From Alkaliphilus pronyensis (GTDB lineage: Bacteria; Bacillota; Clostridia; Peptostreptococcales; Natronincolaceae): a stretch of 64,000 nt of DNA. The position numbers and the translations under genes are program-made. Below, piece by piece: positions 1 to 8,695 of the stretch. Below the pieces are notes generated by a model, which did no database searches, was not told the DNA's origin, and saw only the letters and a list, made by a program, of their open reading frames with translations. Location of the stretch: the NCBI RefSeq assembly GCF_009017275.1, contig NZ_WBZC01000026.1, positions 23,670 to 87,669 on the forward strand. Direction: 5' to 3'. Numbering within the stretch: position 1 is the stretch's first letter; each line of letters begins with the position of its first letter.

Positions 1-25
1 TGTTGTCAAATACGAAAATTATCAT
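1..25 (-). CDS. Start of radical SAM partner protein (partial)
   Basis: An ATG on the minus strand at 25-23 begins a reading frame (M-I-I-F-V-F-D-N) that runs off the left edge. It starts 2 nt after the stop codon of the radical SAM gene just upstream, as in a tight operon. The radical SAM family next to it is usually paired with a protein of the 'probable DNA metabolism protein' family (TIGR03915), and those proteins start with similar residues. Only eight codons are visible, so the call rests mainly on gene context. Confidence 0.45.
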
Positions 26-26
26 T

Positions 27-1316
27 TTATAGCTCTCCTGTTATTATTGATTCCTTTAGCTTATATACATCAAAAAATGAAAGCTGCTTTTCATTCTGAT
101 TTGATGGTGATAATATGGGTTTTACTGTTAAGCTCTCCCTTATTAAGTGGTCTTTTAATCCGACTTCACTGTAATACTTTCCCTGGCAGGTAATAAAGTA
201 TTTTGCCCTTTTTAGCACTACTCCGATTTTCTTCAACCCGTCATAGCTTATTGGGGCAAGTCTTCTAGCTGCGATTATTCTTCTAGCAGATTGTACACCT
301 ATTCCAGGTACCCTTAAAAGCATATGATACTCTGCTTTATTAATCTCTATAGGAAATAAACTAAAATTGTTTAAAGCCCAATCGCATTTTGGGTCTAATT
401 GAACATCAAAGTTTGGCTGACGCTCATTTAACAGTTCATCGGCACTAAAGCCGTAAAATCTTAAAAGCCAATCTGCTTGATATAGCCTATGCTCCCTTAA
501 GGTTGGAGGATTTGCTAAAACAGGTAAATTTGGGTGTACACCAACAGGTACATAAGCTGAATAATATACTCTTTTAAGTTGAAAGCGATTATACAGGCCT
601 TCTGATAGTTTTAGTATTTGAAAATCGTGGTCTTGTGTTGCCCCAACAATCAATTGTGTGCTTTGACCTGCGGGAGCAAAGGCAGGACTGCTTTTAAAGG
701 CTCTTCTTTCCTCCTTTGATTGCTGATGTTGCTTTGTAATTAGGGACATAGGCTTAATGATTTCTTCTTTCTTCTTTTGAGGTGCCAATAGCTTTAGCCC
801 GCCATTACTGGGAAGCTCGATATTTACACTCATTCTATCTACATATAAGCCTGTCTCATGTATTAGCCTACTATCGGCACCTGGTATTGCCTTAACGTGT
901 ATGTACCCGTTAAAGTTATGCTCAGTCCTTAATATTTTAACTGTGTTTAGTAACTGCTCCATAGTATGATCTGGGTTAATCATAATTGCTGAGCTTAGAA
1001 ATAATCCTTCAATATAGTTTCTTCTGTAGAAATTTATAGTTAACTCCGCCACCTCATTTGGTGTGAAGGCAGCTCTTGGCAGATCATTTGATGCCCTATT
1101 TATGCAATAGGCACAATTGTATATGCAATAATTGGTTAACAAAATCTTAAGTAAGGAAATACAGCGACCATCATCTGACCAGCTGTGGCAGATTCCACTA
1201 ATGGCAGCATTTCCTATTCCATCAGCTTTGTTTTTTCTGGAGCTACCACTTGAGGAACAGGATACATCATATTTTGCAGCATCTGCTAAAATCTTTAACT
1301 TATCTTTAATTTCCAT
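27..1316 (-). CDS. Putative DNA modification/repair radical SAM protein
   Basis: This 429-residue protein carries a radical SAM cluster motif C-x3-C-x2-C (C64, C68, C71, in NYCIYNCAYC). Near residues 335-355 there is a helix-hairpin-helix DNA-binding motif (RVPGIGVQSARRIIAARR). That combination and length match the family annotated as 'putative DNA modification/repair radical SAM protein' (TIGR03916 type), which is distantly related to spore photoproduct lyase. These genes usually sit beside a uracil-DNA-glycosylase-like partner, and the partner start seems to lie directly downstream at 25. The cluster should bind [4Fe-4S] and cleave SAM. The DNA substrate is not known. A good promoter lies 80-120 nt upstream of the start. 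Confidence 0.85.
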   Translation of the reverse strand: MEIKDKLKILADAAKYDVSCSSSGSSRKNKADGIGNAAISGICHSWSDDGRCISLLKILLTNYCIYNCAYCINRASNDLPRAAFTPNEVAELTINFYRRNYIEGLFLSSAIMINPDHTMEQLLNTVKILRTEHNFNGYIHVKAIPGADSRLIHETGLYVDRMSVNIELPSNGGLKLLAPQKKKEEIIKPMSLITKQHQQSKEERRAFKSSPAFAPAGQSTQLIVGATQDHDFQILKLSEGLYNRFQLKRVYYSAYVPVGVHPNLPVLANPPTLREHRLYQADWLLRFYGFSADELLNERQPNFDVQLDPKCDWALNNFSLFPIEINKAEYHMLLRVPGIGVQSARRIIAARRLAPISYDGLKKIGVVLKRAKYFITCQGKYYSEVGLKDHLIRESLTVKPILSPSNQNEKQLSFFDVYKLKESIITGEL

Positions 1317-1624
1317 TTTCCCTTCCCCATTTTACAAGTTTTTTACTAATTTATTAATTGTTTGCTAGCAATTAGTTATCTTTTAGCTTTTACCCTATAG
1401 AATGATTTTATCAGTAATATCATCCATTGTCAAACACATGTTCTATAGGTGTCTATGTAATATTTGTAAATTTTATATGTAATTTTATATGTAAAATATG
1501 TTTTCCTCAGCTGCATAAAATATATAATACTGGGTATTTAATACACAAATGAAAAATGTTAAATAATAAATGGAAATAATAGCTATTTACTATATATTAT
1601 TGTTTTTTTAAGGGGGTTGGTAAT
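1317..1624. other. Divergent intergenic region
   Basis: This 308-nt AT-rich spacer separates the radical SAM gene (minus) from the NERD-like gene (plus). It holds the promoter at 1405-1433 and the GGGGG ribosome binding site just before 1625. It contains no credible ORF. The stretch at 1470-1500 repeats TTTTATATGTAA twice, which I take as low complexity. Confidence 0.6.
1405..1433 (-). promoter_or_regulatory. Sigma-A-like promoter for the radical SAM gene
   Basis: On the minus strand, TTGACA (1433-1428) is followed after 17 nt by TAAAAT (1410-1405). This is close to the consensus and points towards the radical SAM gene starting at 1316. Transcription should start near 1398. Confidence 0.7.
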
Positions 1625-2350
1625 ATGCTAAGGTCTAACAAAAAAATTAATAAAGCACTTTCTGCATTTCTAAGGGATCCTCTATGGTTATATCTTTTAG
1701 GTATATCCTTTATTACCTTCATGATTGCAGATGAATCTGTTGAATATATGCTAGCTTCTATATTTTTAATGTTTTCACTTATTGTTATATTTTATATGTA
1801 TTTAAACAGGGCTGAATCTCTACACAAAAAAATATTTATGGAATTTAGTAGCTTTGGTGAGGAGTATACATTATTATCCTCTGTTACCCTTGAGAATGAA
1901 GGATCTAAAGGATATTCTGATTATATCTTTATTTCTGCGAAGGGAATTTTTAACATTCGAGCACTTGACTTTCAGGGGGTTATAAAGGGATTCGAAAATG
2001 ATGATGTTTGGTCCTATATGAAAATAACTAGTTTATATGATATGGCAGTTAAGGCTATTAAAAACCCTATATACTACCACCAAAAAACCCATAATATTAT
2101 CTATGATTTACTTGCTAAAAACAATATACGCTATATTCCTATTCAATCGATTATTGTAATTAGAGACGAGGATGCTGAAATATCCACCAATAGCAATATA
2201 CCTATCATAAAGGCAAAAAATCTTAAAAAATATATAAGTCAATACTCCAATCGACAAAATATGTTCTCTTTATTGGATGAGATTGTTGCTATATTCAATA
2301 ATGAAACAGTATTCAACTATAATTTCAGTGGTAAAGCTGTAGGTAATTGA
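1625..2350 (+). CDS. Membrane-anchored NERD-like domain protein, degenerate
   Basis: The 241-residue protein has two predicted membrane segments at residues 22-60. A domain laid out like the nuclease-related domain (NERD) follows: FGEEYTLLSSV, then SDYIFISAKGIFNIRALDF, then a D-x-W motif and NPIYYHQ. In active NERD domains the strand after GIF reads I-E-x-K. Here it reads I-R-A-L, so the PD-(D/E)xK-type catalytic Glu and Lys are missing, while the earlier Asp is kept. It is probably a membrane-tethered binding or scaffold protein rather than a nuclease. The gene is monocistronic and convergent with the methyltransferase. Function unknown. Confidence 0.65.
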   Translation: MLRSNKKINKALSAFLRDPLWLYLLGISFITFMIADESVEYMLASIFLMFSLIVIFYMYLNRAESLHKKIFMEFSSFGEEYTLLSSVTLENEGSKGYSDYIFISAKGIFNIRALDFQGVIKGFENDDVWSYMKITSLYDMAVKAIKNPIYYHQKTHNIIYDLLAKNNIRYIPIQSIIVIRDEDAEISTNSNIPIIKAKNLKKYISQYSNRQNMFSLLDEIVAIFNNETVFNYNFSGKAVGN

Positions 2351-2370
2351 TGGAGAGATTAGTACAAATA

Positions 2371-2610
2371 TTAAAATTAAAAGTGAAAATAATAATTGAA
2401 AATTGAAAGTTGAAAATGGAAAATGAAAAAAATATAAAAGCAATGTTGAATGTTAAATGTCGAATGGTGAATGAAAAGACTAAATCAAAAACCTTAATAC
2501 CTTAAAACATTAAATAAAAATTGAGAATCGAAAATGGAAATCAAGAAGACATAATTAAAAATTAAAGGTTAAGAACTAAAAATCAAAAGATAAAACAAAA
2601 ATGAAATATT
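2371..2610 (+). repeat. Heptameric purine-rich intergenic repeat, copy 1
   Basis: The spacer after the NERD-like gene is made largely of degenerate 7-nt units of the type GAAAATT, GAAAGTT and GAAAATG on the plus strand. Similar units recur at six other intergenic sites in this window in the same orientation. There is no ORF of note in 2351-2709. Confidence 0.6.
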
Positions 2611-2636
2611 AAATATTGAATTCTGCAATAGCATTG

Positions 2637-2682
2637 AAGCCCAGCAGTTATACCTTCTTAGATAGGTATAGCCACTGGGCTT
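2637..2682. terminator. Bidirectional terminator between convergent genes
   Basis: AAGCCCAG (2637-2644) pairs with CTGGGCTT (2675-2682), and inside it TATACCT (2649-2655) pairs with AGGTATA (2664-2670). The two-part stem sits between two gene ends. Flanking T-runs are weak. Confidence 0.6.
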
Positions 2683-2709
2683 TAACTTATATTAATATGA
2701 AGCTAAACT

Positions 2710-3555
2710 TTACTTTTCAAGAATTCCTACCACCATCTTAACAAATCCTTCTTTAAGCAATGGTAGCTTTGCTAAGGGGGTAAAAAATGATCTAAGGGGA
2801 ACTTCTCTATAATATACTACTTTATAATTGGTTTTATGGAGTAGCTCATTAAACCACTTTATGGTCATTCCATTTATATAGGAGAAATACTCATTCCCAT
2901 TCTCATCCCTTGCAATTCTAAAATTTATTCGTTCCTCACCATCTGGTAAGTTTTTTACCTTATCCTTGTAAACCTCTATAAGTGTTTTATCATCAAAGAA
3001 TAAATGCACCCACGGAAAGCCAATCGCATCACTTAAATGGGCTCCAAAGGGATGATAATATGGGGGAAAGTTTACATACAGCCTACCCTTTGGCTTCAAC
3101 ACCCTATAGCATTCATTTAAAACCTGTAAGGGCTTATCTACATGCTCCATAGCATCATTCATAATAATAGTGTCAAAGTGATTTTCTTGGAAAGGTAGCT
3201 TTGCAGCATCTCCAGATATGAATTGGAAACGATCCTCTAAGCCCTTTTCTTTAGCTAAGGCCTTTGCCTCCTCTTCATATCTTTCCACCACTTCTATTCC
3301 ATAGACCTTTTTTGCCCCCTGTGCTGCATAATAAAGGGTTTTCCCAGCTGCTCCACAGCCAATGTCCAGTACTACCTTGTCCTTAAGAATTTCATCCTTT
3401 GTTGCCTTTTCAAGATAAAACCTTAGTGTTTCCTCTCCCCTTTGGAATTGCCACTGTCCATAGGTTTTTAAACCTTCATTTTTAAGATTAAAGGGGTGTA
3501 CAGGCAATGGAAACAATTTATTTAAACCTTTACATAATGTTGTTTTAACTGACAT
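2710..3555 (-). CDS. Class I SAM-dependent methyltransferase
   Basis: The protein has the class I methyltransferase motif I, VVLDIGCGAAGKTLYYA. A motif II region (YGIEVVERYEE), the post-motif TIIMNDAMEHV and then NECYRVLKPKGRLYVNFPPYY follow, the usual order in the Methyltransf_11/UbiE-like group. I chose the ATG at 3555 (MSVKTT...) because AGAGG lies 7 nt before it. The longer ORF from 3588 would overlap the SLH gene upstream. The substrate is unknown. The gene follows an SLH protein gene almost without a gap, so the two may be co-transcribed. Confidence 0.8.
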   Translation of the reverse strand: MSVKTTLCKGLNKLFPLPVHPFNLKNEGLKTYGQWQFQRGEETLRFYLEKATKDEILKDKVVLDIGCGAAGKTLYYAAQGAKKVYGIEVVERYEEEAKALAKEKGLEDRFQFISGDAAKLPFQENHFDTIIMNDAMEHVDKPLQVLNECYRVLKPKGRLYVNFPPYYHPFGAHLSDAIGFPWVHLFFDDKTLIEVYKDKVKNLPDGEERINFRIARDENGNEYFSYINGMTIKWFNELLHKTNYKVVYYREVPLRSFFTPLAKLPLLKEGFVKMVVGILEK

Positions 3556-3574
3556 TAAGTAACCTCTTTTCCAT

Positions 3575-5509
3575 CTAATCTGACACAACTATAACAACTC
3601 TCTCAGCAGTAAATATTCCCTTTTTAGTTTGACCAACTACAAATATTTCATCCCCAACCTGTAGCTTAGAGAATCTTGTTGTTCCTCTATCGTCAATGTA
3701 AACAGTTCTATCATTTGAACCATTATCCTTAGTATGAATCATTTTTACTTCTGCTTTGCCATCCTCTATATATTCAACCTCAAAGACTTCTGCATCTTCA
3801 TCTATATAGGTGATAATTCCATTAACCCTTTCCATATCTAATCTGTCGGTAGTTGTTAAACGAACCACCTCATTACTTTCAATTTTAACCTCAGCAAAAT
3901 AGTTAAGCCTTAAATCGTAAATCTCTCCAGCATCATCCCCCATACGAATTGTTGTATAGTCTTCTATTAAAAACTCTTCCTTTACATTATCAGAGGACTC
4001 AATAACTACATAGCTTTCTTCACCAATTACTATTTTTCTAATATAGCCTTCAACTCTTCTGCGTACTGTTGAAGCATTAAAAACCTTAACCTTATCATAT
4101 TCAAGCTCTATATGGACTTCGTCGGAAACACGTAGCTTTGAGAAGCTAGCTACTCTACCGTCTCTTCTAATTACTGTTTCATCCTCCATTTCAAGCTGTA
4201 TTATAGTATCATCGTTTTTTGCTATTTCAACAACCTGATTATTTGATGTGCCTAAAGAGGTTATAACTCCCCTTACAAACTCTGTTTTGCTCTTGCCCTG
4301 TATTTCTGTAAGCTCATCATCCTTAGCAAAAACCTTTACTATGTCTCCTACCTTAAAGGACTCTAAATTGCTTCTTTCTCCATTAAGATACACTGTAATA
4401 TCATTTGGTAATCTGTATACTTTTAGCTTTTCCTTATCATCAACTAAGCTTAAAACTGTGTTGGAGGTTCCTTTTGTTAGTTTTTCAAAATAACCTCTGT
4501 ATACTTCCCTCATTGCTACTGCATCAATTCTCACAACAACATCATTAACCAGCTTTAGTTTTACATCTTGTCCTTTTATTAAATCACTTAGCTTTTTCTT
4601 ATCATTATCTAAATACACTAGAGCAGTATCGCTAATATCATAAATCAATAGGTTTTCGTCTGAGGTAATGGTTATAACTCTTCTATTTCCAATAGTAAGA
4701 CCATCAATTACTCCTTCTTGGTAGGTAATTTTATCTTCTACTTCATTGTTTTCTTCCTCAGCCTCTTCTACTTCCTCTAAGTCATCATTTTCCTCTTCTA
4801 ACTCATTGTTTTCTTCTTCAGAATCTTCCATAGCTTCAATTATTTCTTCATCTATATCATCTAACAGCTCAGCAGTTAAGGAAATAATTTTAGCTACTTC
4901 ACCCCGTGTGATTTCATTTTCTGGTAAAAACCTTCCATCATTGCTGGCGGCATTTAGTAGATTTTTTCTCAGCATTAGATCTACATATGGCTTTGTTGTA
5001 GCAGGTATATCCATTTCATCCTTATATGGAAGTAGATAACTTCTACTGACATCCTCTCCACCATACTCAACAAGTATTCTTCCTATTAGGTTTGCAAACT
5101 CATATCTTTTTATTTTAGTAGTTTTATTATCCTTAACAAAGTTAGAAAGCTCTGTTTCCTTAACTATATTTCTATCCATAAGGTAGGCCAAATGCCCATA
5201 GGCCCACGCAGGTATTCTGTTCATGGTAAATTTGTCCACCTGTAAATCTGTTGCAGCATCTTCTTCTGCATCAAAGCCTAATAGATTAGCCAGCATTACT
5301 ACCGCCTCTAACCCAACAATAGGGTTGTTAGGCCTATAGGTTGCATCTACATACCCTGATGTAAGCTTTCTATTATATATGTCTTCTATGTACTCTTTTG
5401 CCCAATGGTCATTTATATCTGTGAAGATTAACCCATCTCCAAATGCAGTTATACCACTTACCAGTATCATAACAAATGCTAGTGTCAATATTAGGTGTTT
5501 TTTACGCAT
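3575..5509 (-). CDS. S-layer homology domain protein with acidic linker
   Basis: The 644-residue exported protein has a signal peptide (about residues 1-23, ending ITAFGDG). SLH-type repeats occupy about residues 28-215, starting FTDINDHWAKEYIEDIYNR. A highly acidic Glu/Asn-rich linker follows (about 220-262). The C-terminal part, about 265-640, consists of repeated beta-rich modules that recur with phrases such as I-x-x-G-D/E-x-V. SLH domains bind secondary cell-wall polymers, so the protein should be non-covalently wall-bound. The role of the C-terminal modules is unknown. A strong AAAGGAGGAG site precedes the ATG. The methyltransferase gene lies directly downstream. Confidence 0.85.
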   Translation of the reverse strand: MRKKHLILTLAFVMILVSGITAFGDGLIFTDINDHWAKEYIEDIYNRKLTSGYVDATYRPNNPIVGLEAVVMLANLLGFDAEEDAATDLQVDKFTMNRIPAWAYGHLAYLMDRNIVKETELSNFVKDNKTTKIKRYEFANLIGRILVEYGGEDVSRSYLLPYKDEMDIPATTKPYVDLMLRKNLLNAASNDGRFLPENEITRGEVAKIISLTAELLDDIDEEIIEAMEDSEEENNELEEENDDLEEVEEAEEENNEVEDKITYQEGVIDGLTIGNRRVITITSDENLLIYDISDTALVYLDNDKKKLSDLIKGQDVKLKLVNDVVVRIDAVAMREVYRGYFEKLTKGTSNTVLSLVDDKEKLKVYRLPNDITVYLNGERSNLESFKVGDIVKVFAKDDELTEIQGKSKTEFVRGVITSLGTSNNQVVEIAKNDDTIIQLEMEDETVIRRDGRVASFSKLRVSDEVHIELEYDKVKVFNASTVRRRVEGYIRKIVIGEESYVVIESSDNVKEEFLIEDYTTIRMGDDAGEIYDLRLNYFAEVKIESNEVVRLTTTDRLDMERVNGIITYIDEDAEVFEVEYIEDGKAEVKMIHTKDNGSNDRTVYIDDRGTTRFSKLQVGDEIFVVGQTKKGIFTAERVVIVVSD

Positions 5510-5582
5510 GGCAAAACTCCTCCTTTTGCTTTTTTATATATTATTTCTACATCTTCTTCCAATATCCTTCATTTTTATGCTG

Positions 5583-6209
5583 CTACTGCTCTTCAAGAAC
5601 TGTAAGACTCTTTTCATGTACTGTTCTAAAGCTATCCTTAATCTTTAATTGGAATCTAAAATAATAATCTCCAGTTTTATCAAGGGGAATGTCATCATAG
5701 CTTATGGTTTGATAAAATCCAACAATATTTTTTTCATCCACCTGAAGATTGTACTCATCTGATTTTTTTATTATTTCTCCATTGGGATCAGCAATTACAA
5801 CTCTATAGGTATGTGTGCCAATTGTAAGCTTGTTCATAAGTAGATACAATTGGAAGCTTTTATTGCCTACGTAGGTGGCCTTAAAGGGATTCACCAAGGT
5901 GTCCTTTCCATCTTCATCTGTTATTAGTTGCTCAATAAAGAGCATCTCAATTTCCGGCTTTACTAAATCAACAGTCCATGTATCTCCATCCCAAGCAATT
6001 GCTGCATTCAATGCTTCACCAATATCTCTAACTGGTAGCATTGTTTTTCCATAGAAGTTTATAGCTGGAATCTTCATATCGAAGTTTAATCCATTAACCC
6101 TTACGTTAACGATAGGGAATCCTCGATATTCTCCATTAATGGCAGCAGTTGCAATTATGGTAAAGGTTAAAAAAATAATGGCTACTAATATTAAGGTTTT
6201 TCTTTTCAT
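5583..6209 (-). CDS. Exported stalk-domain (copper amine oxidase N-like) protein
   Basis: A signal peptide or anchor (residues 1-23) precedes INGEYRGFPIVNVRVNG...INFYGKTMLPVRDIGEALNA..W...TVDL. This is the pattern of the 'copper amine oxidase N-terminal' stalk domain common in clostridial surface proteins; it has no oxidase activity of its own. The C-terminal half (about 90-208) looks like an Ig-type beta domain. The gene is followed by the SLH gene after 73 nt, so the two may form one surface-protein operon. The domain is a wall or protein contact module; the specific role is unknown. Confidence 0.7.
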   Translation of the reverse strand: MKRKTLILVAIIFLTFTIIATAAINGEYRGFPIVNVRVNGLNFDMKIPAINFYGKTMLPVRDIGEALNAAIAWDGDTWTVDLVKPEIEMLFIEQLITDEDGKDTLVNPFKATYVGNKSFQLYLLMNKLTIGTHTYRVVIADPNGEIIKKSDEYNLQVDEKNIVGFYQTISYDDIPLDKTGDYYFRFQLKIKDSFRTVHEKSLTVLEEQ

Positions 6210-6250
6210 TTCTTCTCCTCCTCTCCTATCAAAAAGCTGTCTATTAAGAC

Positions 6251-6997
6251 TTACTCCTTATCACTCCATTTCCATATTATTGAAAAGCCGAGTATAAATA
6301 AAACAGTTACTAATAAGTTTATATCATAGGGTAATAATGCCCGTGAGGAGCCAAAAATTATACCTGCAAAGGAATAAGAAACCAACCCTCGGTGGTTATT
6401 ATATAGGTTTTCTAAAATCTTTACCAATAATAATATTCCTATTAAGCCTCCAATCCCAAATATAGCTAAATTTATAATATCCAAGTTACTAATGTATAAA
6501 AGTAAGGAATCATATATTCCAAATAATATCAGTACTGAGCTGCCTGGGAGTCCTGGAATAATCATAACAGCACTTGACAAGGCACCTCCCATTAGTAGCA
6601 AATACCAGCTAACCTCTTTACTAGCACTTACAATACTAATAGGTTCACCTACAAGATAGTAACCAAGTAAAAAACCTATAACTGCAATAATTAGCCTATT
6701 GAAATTAAGCTTGGGACTGTTTTTAAGAACAGGCTTGATAGATGCGATAACACACCCTAGTAAAAGTGCTGTTGTAGCATCTCTATGGTGCTCGAAAAAC
6801 ACAGAAAATGCCATGGCTCCTAAGAAAATACCTACTATTGCACCAATCACCAGTGGTATATAGGGCTTTAAATTAAGCTTAACAAGATCCTTTATAACTT
6901 GCTCATAAATACCTAAAATAACGAAAACTGTACCACCACTCATTCCAGGAAGTACAATGATAAAACCTAAAATAAAACCTTGTAAAATAGGATGCAT
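6251..6997 (-). CDS. popT: DUF368 protein, PopT-type undecaprenyl-phosphate translocase (copy 1)
   Basis: This 248-residue polytopic membrane protein has the two DUF368 signature loops, LPGMSGGTVFVILGIYE near residue 16 and IPGLPGSSVLILFGIYD near 147. They are related by internal duplication. DUF368 proteins have been identified as undecaprenyl-phosphate translocases (PopT), which return the lipid carrier to the inner membrane face for peptidoglycan and polysaccharide synthesis. The start follows a TGGAGG site. A second, clearly related gene lies at 20945-21727 beside the polysaccharide genes. The gene symbol reflects family function; this member is untested. Confidence 0.8.
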   Translation of the reverse strand: MHPILQGFILGFIIVLPGMSGGTVFVILGIYEQVIKDLVKLNLKPYIPLVIGAIVGIFLGAMAFSVFFEHHRDATTALLLGCVIASIKPVLKNSPKLNFNRLIIAVIGFLLGYYLVGEPISIVSASKEVSWYLLLMGGALSSAVMIIPGLPGSSVLILFGIYDSLLLYISNLDIINLAIFGIGGLIGILLLVKILENLYNNHRGLVSYSFAGIIFGSSRALLPYDINLLVTVLFILGFSIIWKWSDKE

Positions 6998-7327
6998 TTT
7001 TTCCTCCAGTTCTTACTCAATATTAGTAGACTTAATATTAGTATATATATAATTTCAATTAAAACCCTTGAAATCCTTCAAATTTAAATATTAAATTATT
7101 ATTACAAGCACGGTAAAAATGAAAGTTGAAAGTTAAGAATTAAGAGTTAAGAGTTATGAGTGATAAATGATAGTTGAAAATTGAAAGTTAAAAATGGAAA
7201 ATTGAAATTAAAGGCATAAAGCAAAAACCTTAATTCATAAATAAATAATTGAAAATAGCAATTTATAATTGTTAAGTATATAATTTATGTGTATATATAT
7301 ATTAACACGTAAAATGGAGGTTTACTG
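6998..7327. other. Divergent intergenic region with heptameric repeat, copy 2
   Basis: The 330-nt spacer lies between the DUF368 gene (minus) and yihY (plus). Positions 7113-7225 are filled with 7-nt units such as GAAAGTT, AATTAAG and AGTTAAG on the plus strand. The rest is AT-rich, with a possible TATAAT-like element near 7272 for the plus gene. I see no ORF. Confidence 0.55.
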
Positions 7328-8176
7328 ATGCTAATTATAAATTTAAAATCTAATGGGTTATTAAAATTTATTAAAAATCTATATAAGCAAATGCAGTACC
7401 ATGAAGTACAGGCTTTAGGGGCTCAGGTCACATTTTACCTTATACTATCTTTTTTCCCATTTCTTATGTTTTTAATAACCTTAATAAGTTATACCCCCCT
7501 TACCAGCCAGTCAACATTAGAAAGCCTTTTAAGCTTTCTTCCTAATGATGCCTATGTTTTTGTACTGGATATTGTGCAACAAATTGTGGAGGAAAAAAGC
7601 AGTACACTGCTATCGGTAGGTATGATCTCTACTCTTTTTGTAGCTTCAAATGGTGTAGCCGCCCTAATTAGAGGAATAAATAAGTCATATGAGCTTACTG
7701 AAAAGCGACCTTTTTGGAAAAAGAGGGGCTTAGCAATTCTCTTTACTATTGCACTATCAATTGTTATTCTTTTTTCCTTAATTCTATTGGTTTTTGGTGA
7801 AATTTTAACTGGCTTTTTAACTAACTATTTTAACCTACCAAGCAGCTTTAATATACTATGGTTTTTAATACGCTATATTTCCTCCCTTTTTATTATGTGG
7901 CTAGTATTTGTATGTTTATACAGATATACTCCCGTAGTAAGACCAGATATAAAAAATGTATTGTTAGGTGCTACCTTCACTACTATAGGCTGGTTTTTAA
8001 CCTCCTACGGCTTTTCAACTTATGTTAACCATTTTGGCCACTACTCCAGTACATATGGTAGTATAGGTGGTGTAATTGTATTGCTAATATGGCTGTATAT
8101 TAGTAGTATTATTATACTTACTGGTGCAGAGGTTAATGGACTTATTATAAAAAAGAATAATAAAAATAACATTTAA
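7328..8176 (+). CDS. YihY/BrkB family inner-membrane protein
   Basis: The 282-residue polytopic protein begins with a short cytoplasmic stretch, then LGAQVTFYLILSFFPFLMFLI. It keeps the family pattern of about six membrane helices and ends in the GGVIVLLIWLYISSIIILTGAEVNG motif region typical of YihY/BrkB (formerly misnamed RNase BN). The AATGGAGG site at 7313-7320 supports the ATG. The biochemical role of the family is not settled; transport or envelope roles have been suggested. The gene is monocistronic and is followed by a terminator hairpin. Confidence 0.85.
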   Translation: MLIINLKSNGLLKFIKNLYKQMQYHEVQALGAQVTFYLILSFFPFLMFLITLISYTPLTSQSTLESLLSFLPNDAYVFVLDIVQQIVEEKSSTLLSVGMISTLFVASNGVAALIRGINKSYELTEKRPFWKKRGLAILFTIALSIVILFSLILLVFGEILTGFLTNYFNLPSSFNILWFLIRYISSLFIMWLVFVCLYRYTPVVRPDIKNVLLGATFTTIGWFLTSYGFSTYVNHFGHYSSTYGSIGGVIVLLIWLYISSIIILTGAEVNGLIIKKNNKNNI

Positions 8177-8195
8177 GCGTAGTTTTTCCATTAAA

Positions 8196-8223
8196 TAATC
8201 CCCTTTAAGTAACAAGGGGATTA
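8196..8223. terminator. Terminator between yihY and the bacteriohemerythrin gene
   Basis: TAATCCCCTT (8196-8205) pairs with AAGGGGATTA (8214-8223) around an 8-nt loop, followed on the plus strand by GGTATTATTTTT. The genes are convergent, so it may serve both. Confidence 0.75.
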
Positions 8224-8227
8224 GGTA

Positions 8228-8671
8228 TTATTTTTGAGTTGCAATATAATTAGGTAGCTGTTGATCTATATTTAATATATGGTTTTTTAACCAATCTATC
8301 AAAAATGCCACTAATTCTACAGATATTTCTTCCTGTTGTTCATCAATATCCTTATCAAATATTGCTTTTATCTTAACTACAAAGCTAAAATGCTCTTTCT
8401 TATGGTTTTTAAAATAGCTCCAAAATTCTGCTAGCTTTACTTCATCATTAATTTTTTCCATTGCGTCCTTCATAAGACCTTCCTCATCTGAAAAATGCTC
8501 TTCTGTATATTCCTTTAATTCCAATAATACTGCCATAATTTTATCATAGTTATCATACTGCAGTTGATGAACAACCTCTTCATTTAGCTCATTTAATAGG
8601 CTTACTAAATGAAAGTGCTGTTTATCTACCTCGACTATTCCTGTTTCAAAGCTATTATTCCATCTAAACAT
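8228..8671 (-). CDS. Bacteriohemerythrin
   Basis: The 147-residue single-domain protein has the full set of hemerythrin di-iron ligands. H19 is in VDKQH, H59 and E63 are in EEHFSDEE, H90 and H94 are in NHKKEH, and H131 and D136 are in NHILNID. The N-terminal W-x-x-x-F/x-x-G-I/V-x-x-I/V-D pattern is typical. The domain reversibly binds O2 at a non-haem di-iron site; in anaerobes it is thought to serve in O2 sensing, storage or detoxification. It ends 24 nt before the FG-GAP protein gene would end but is a separate frame, lying downstream of it on the same strand. Confidence 0.92.
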   Translation of the reverse strand: MFRWNNSFETGIVEVDKQHFHLVSLLNELNEEVVHQLQYDNYDKIMAVLLELKEYTEEHFSDEEGLMKDAMEKINDEVKLAEFWSYFKNHKKEHFSFVVKIKAIFDKDIDEQQEEISVELVAFLIDWLKNHILNIDQQLPNYIATQK

Positions 8672-8695
8672 TTAGTTTCCTCCTTGTTCATTAGT

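Noticed and set aside
4746..5039. Ser-rich plus-strand ORF
   Set aside because: It is the antisense shadow of the acidic Glu-rich linker in the SLH gene; no RBS.
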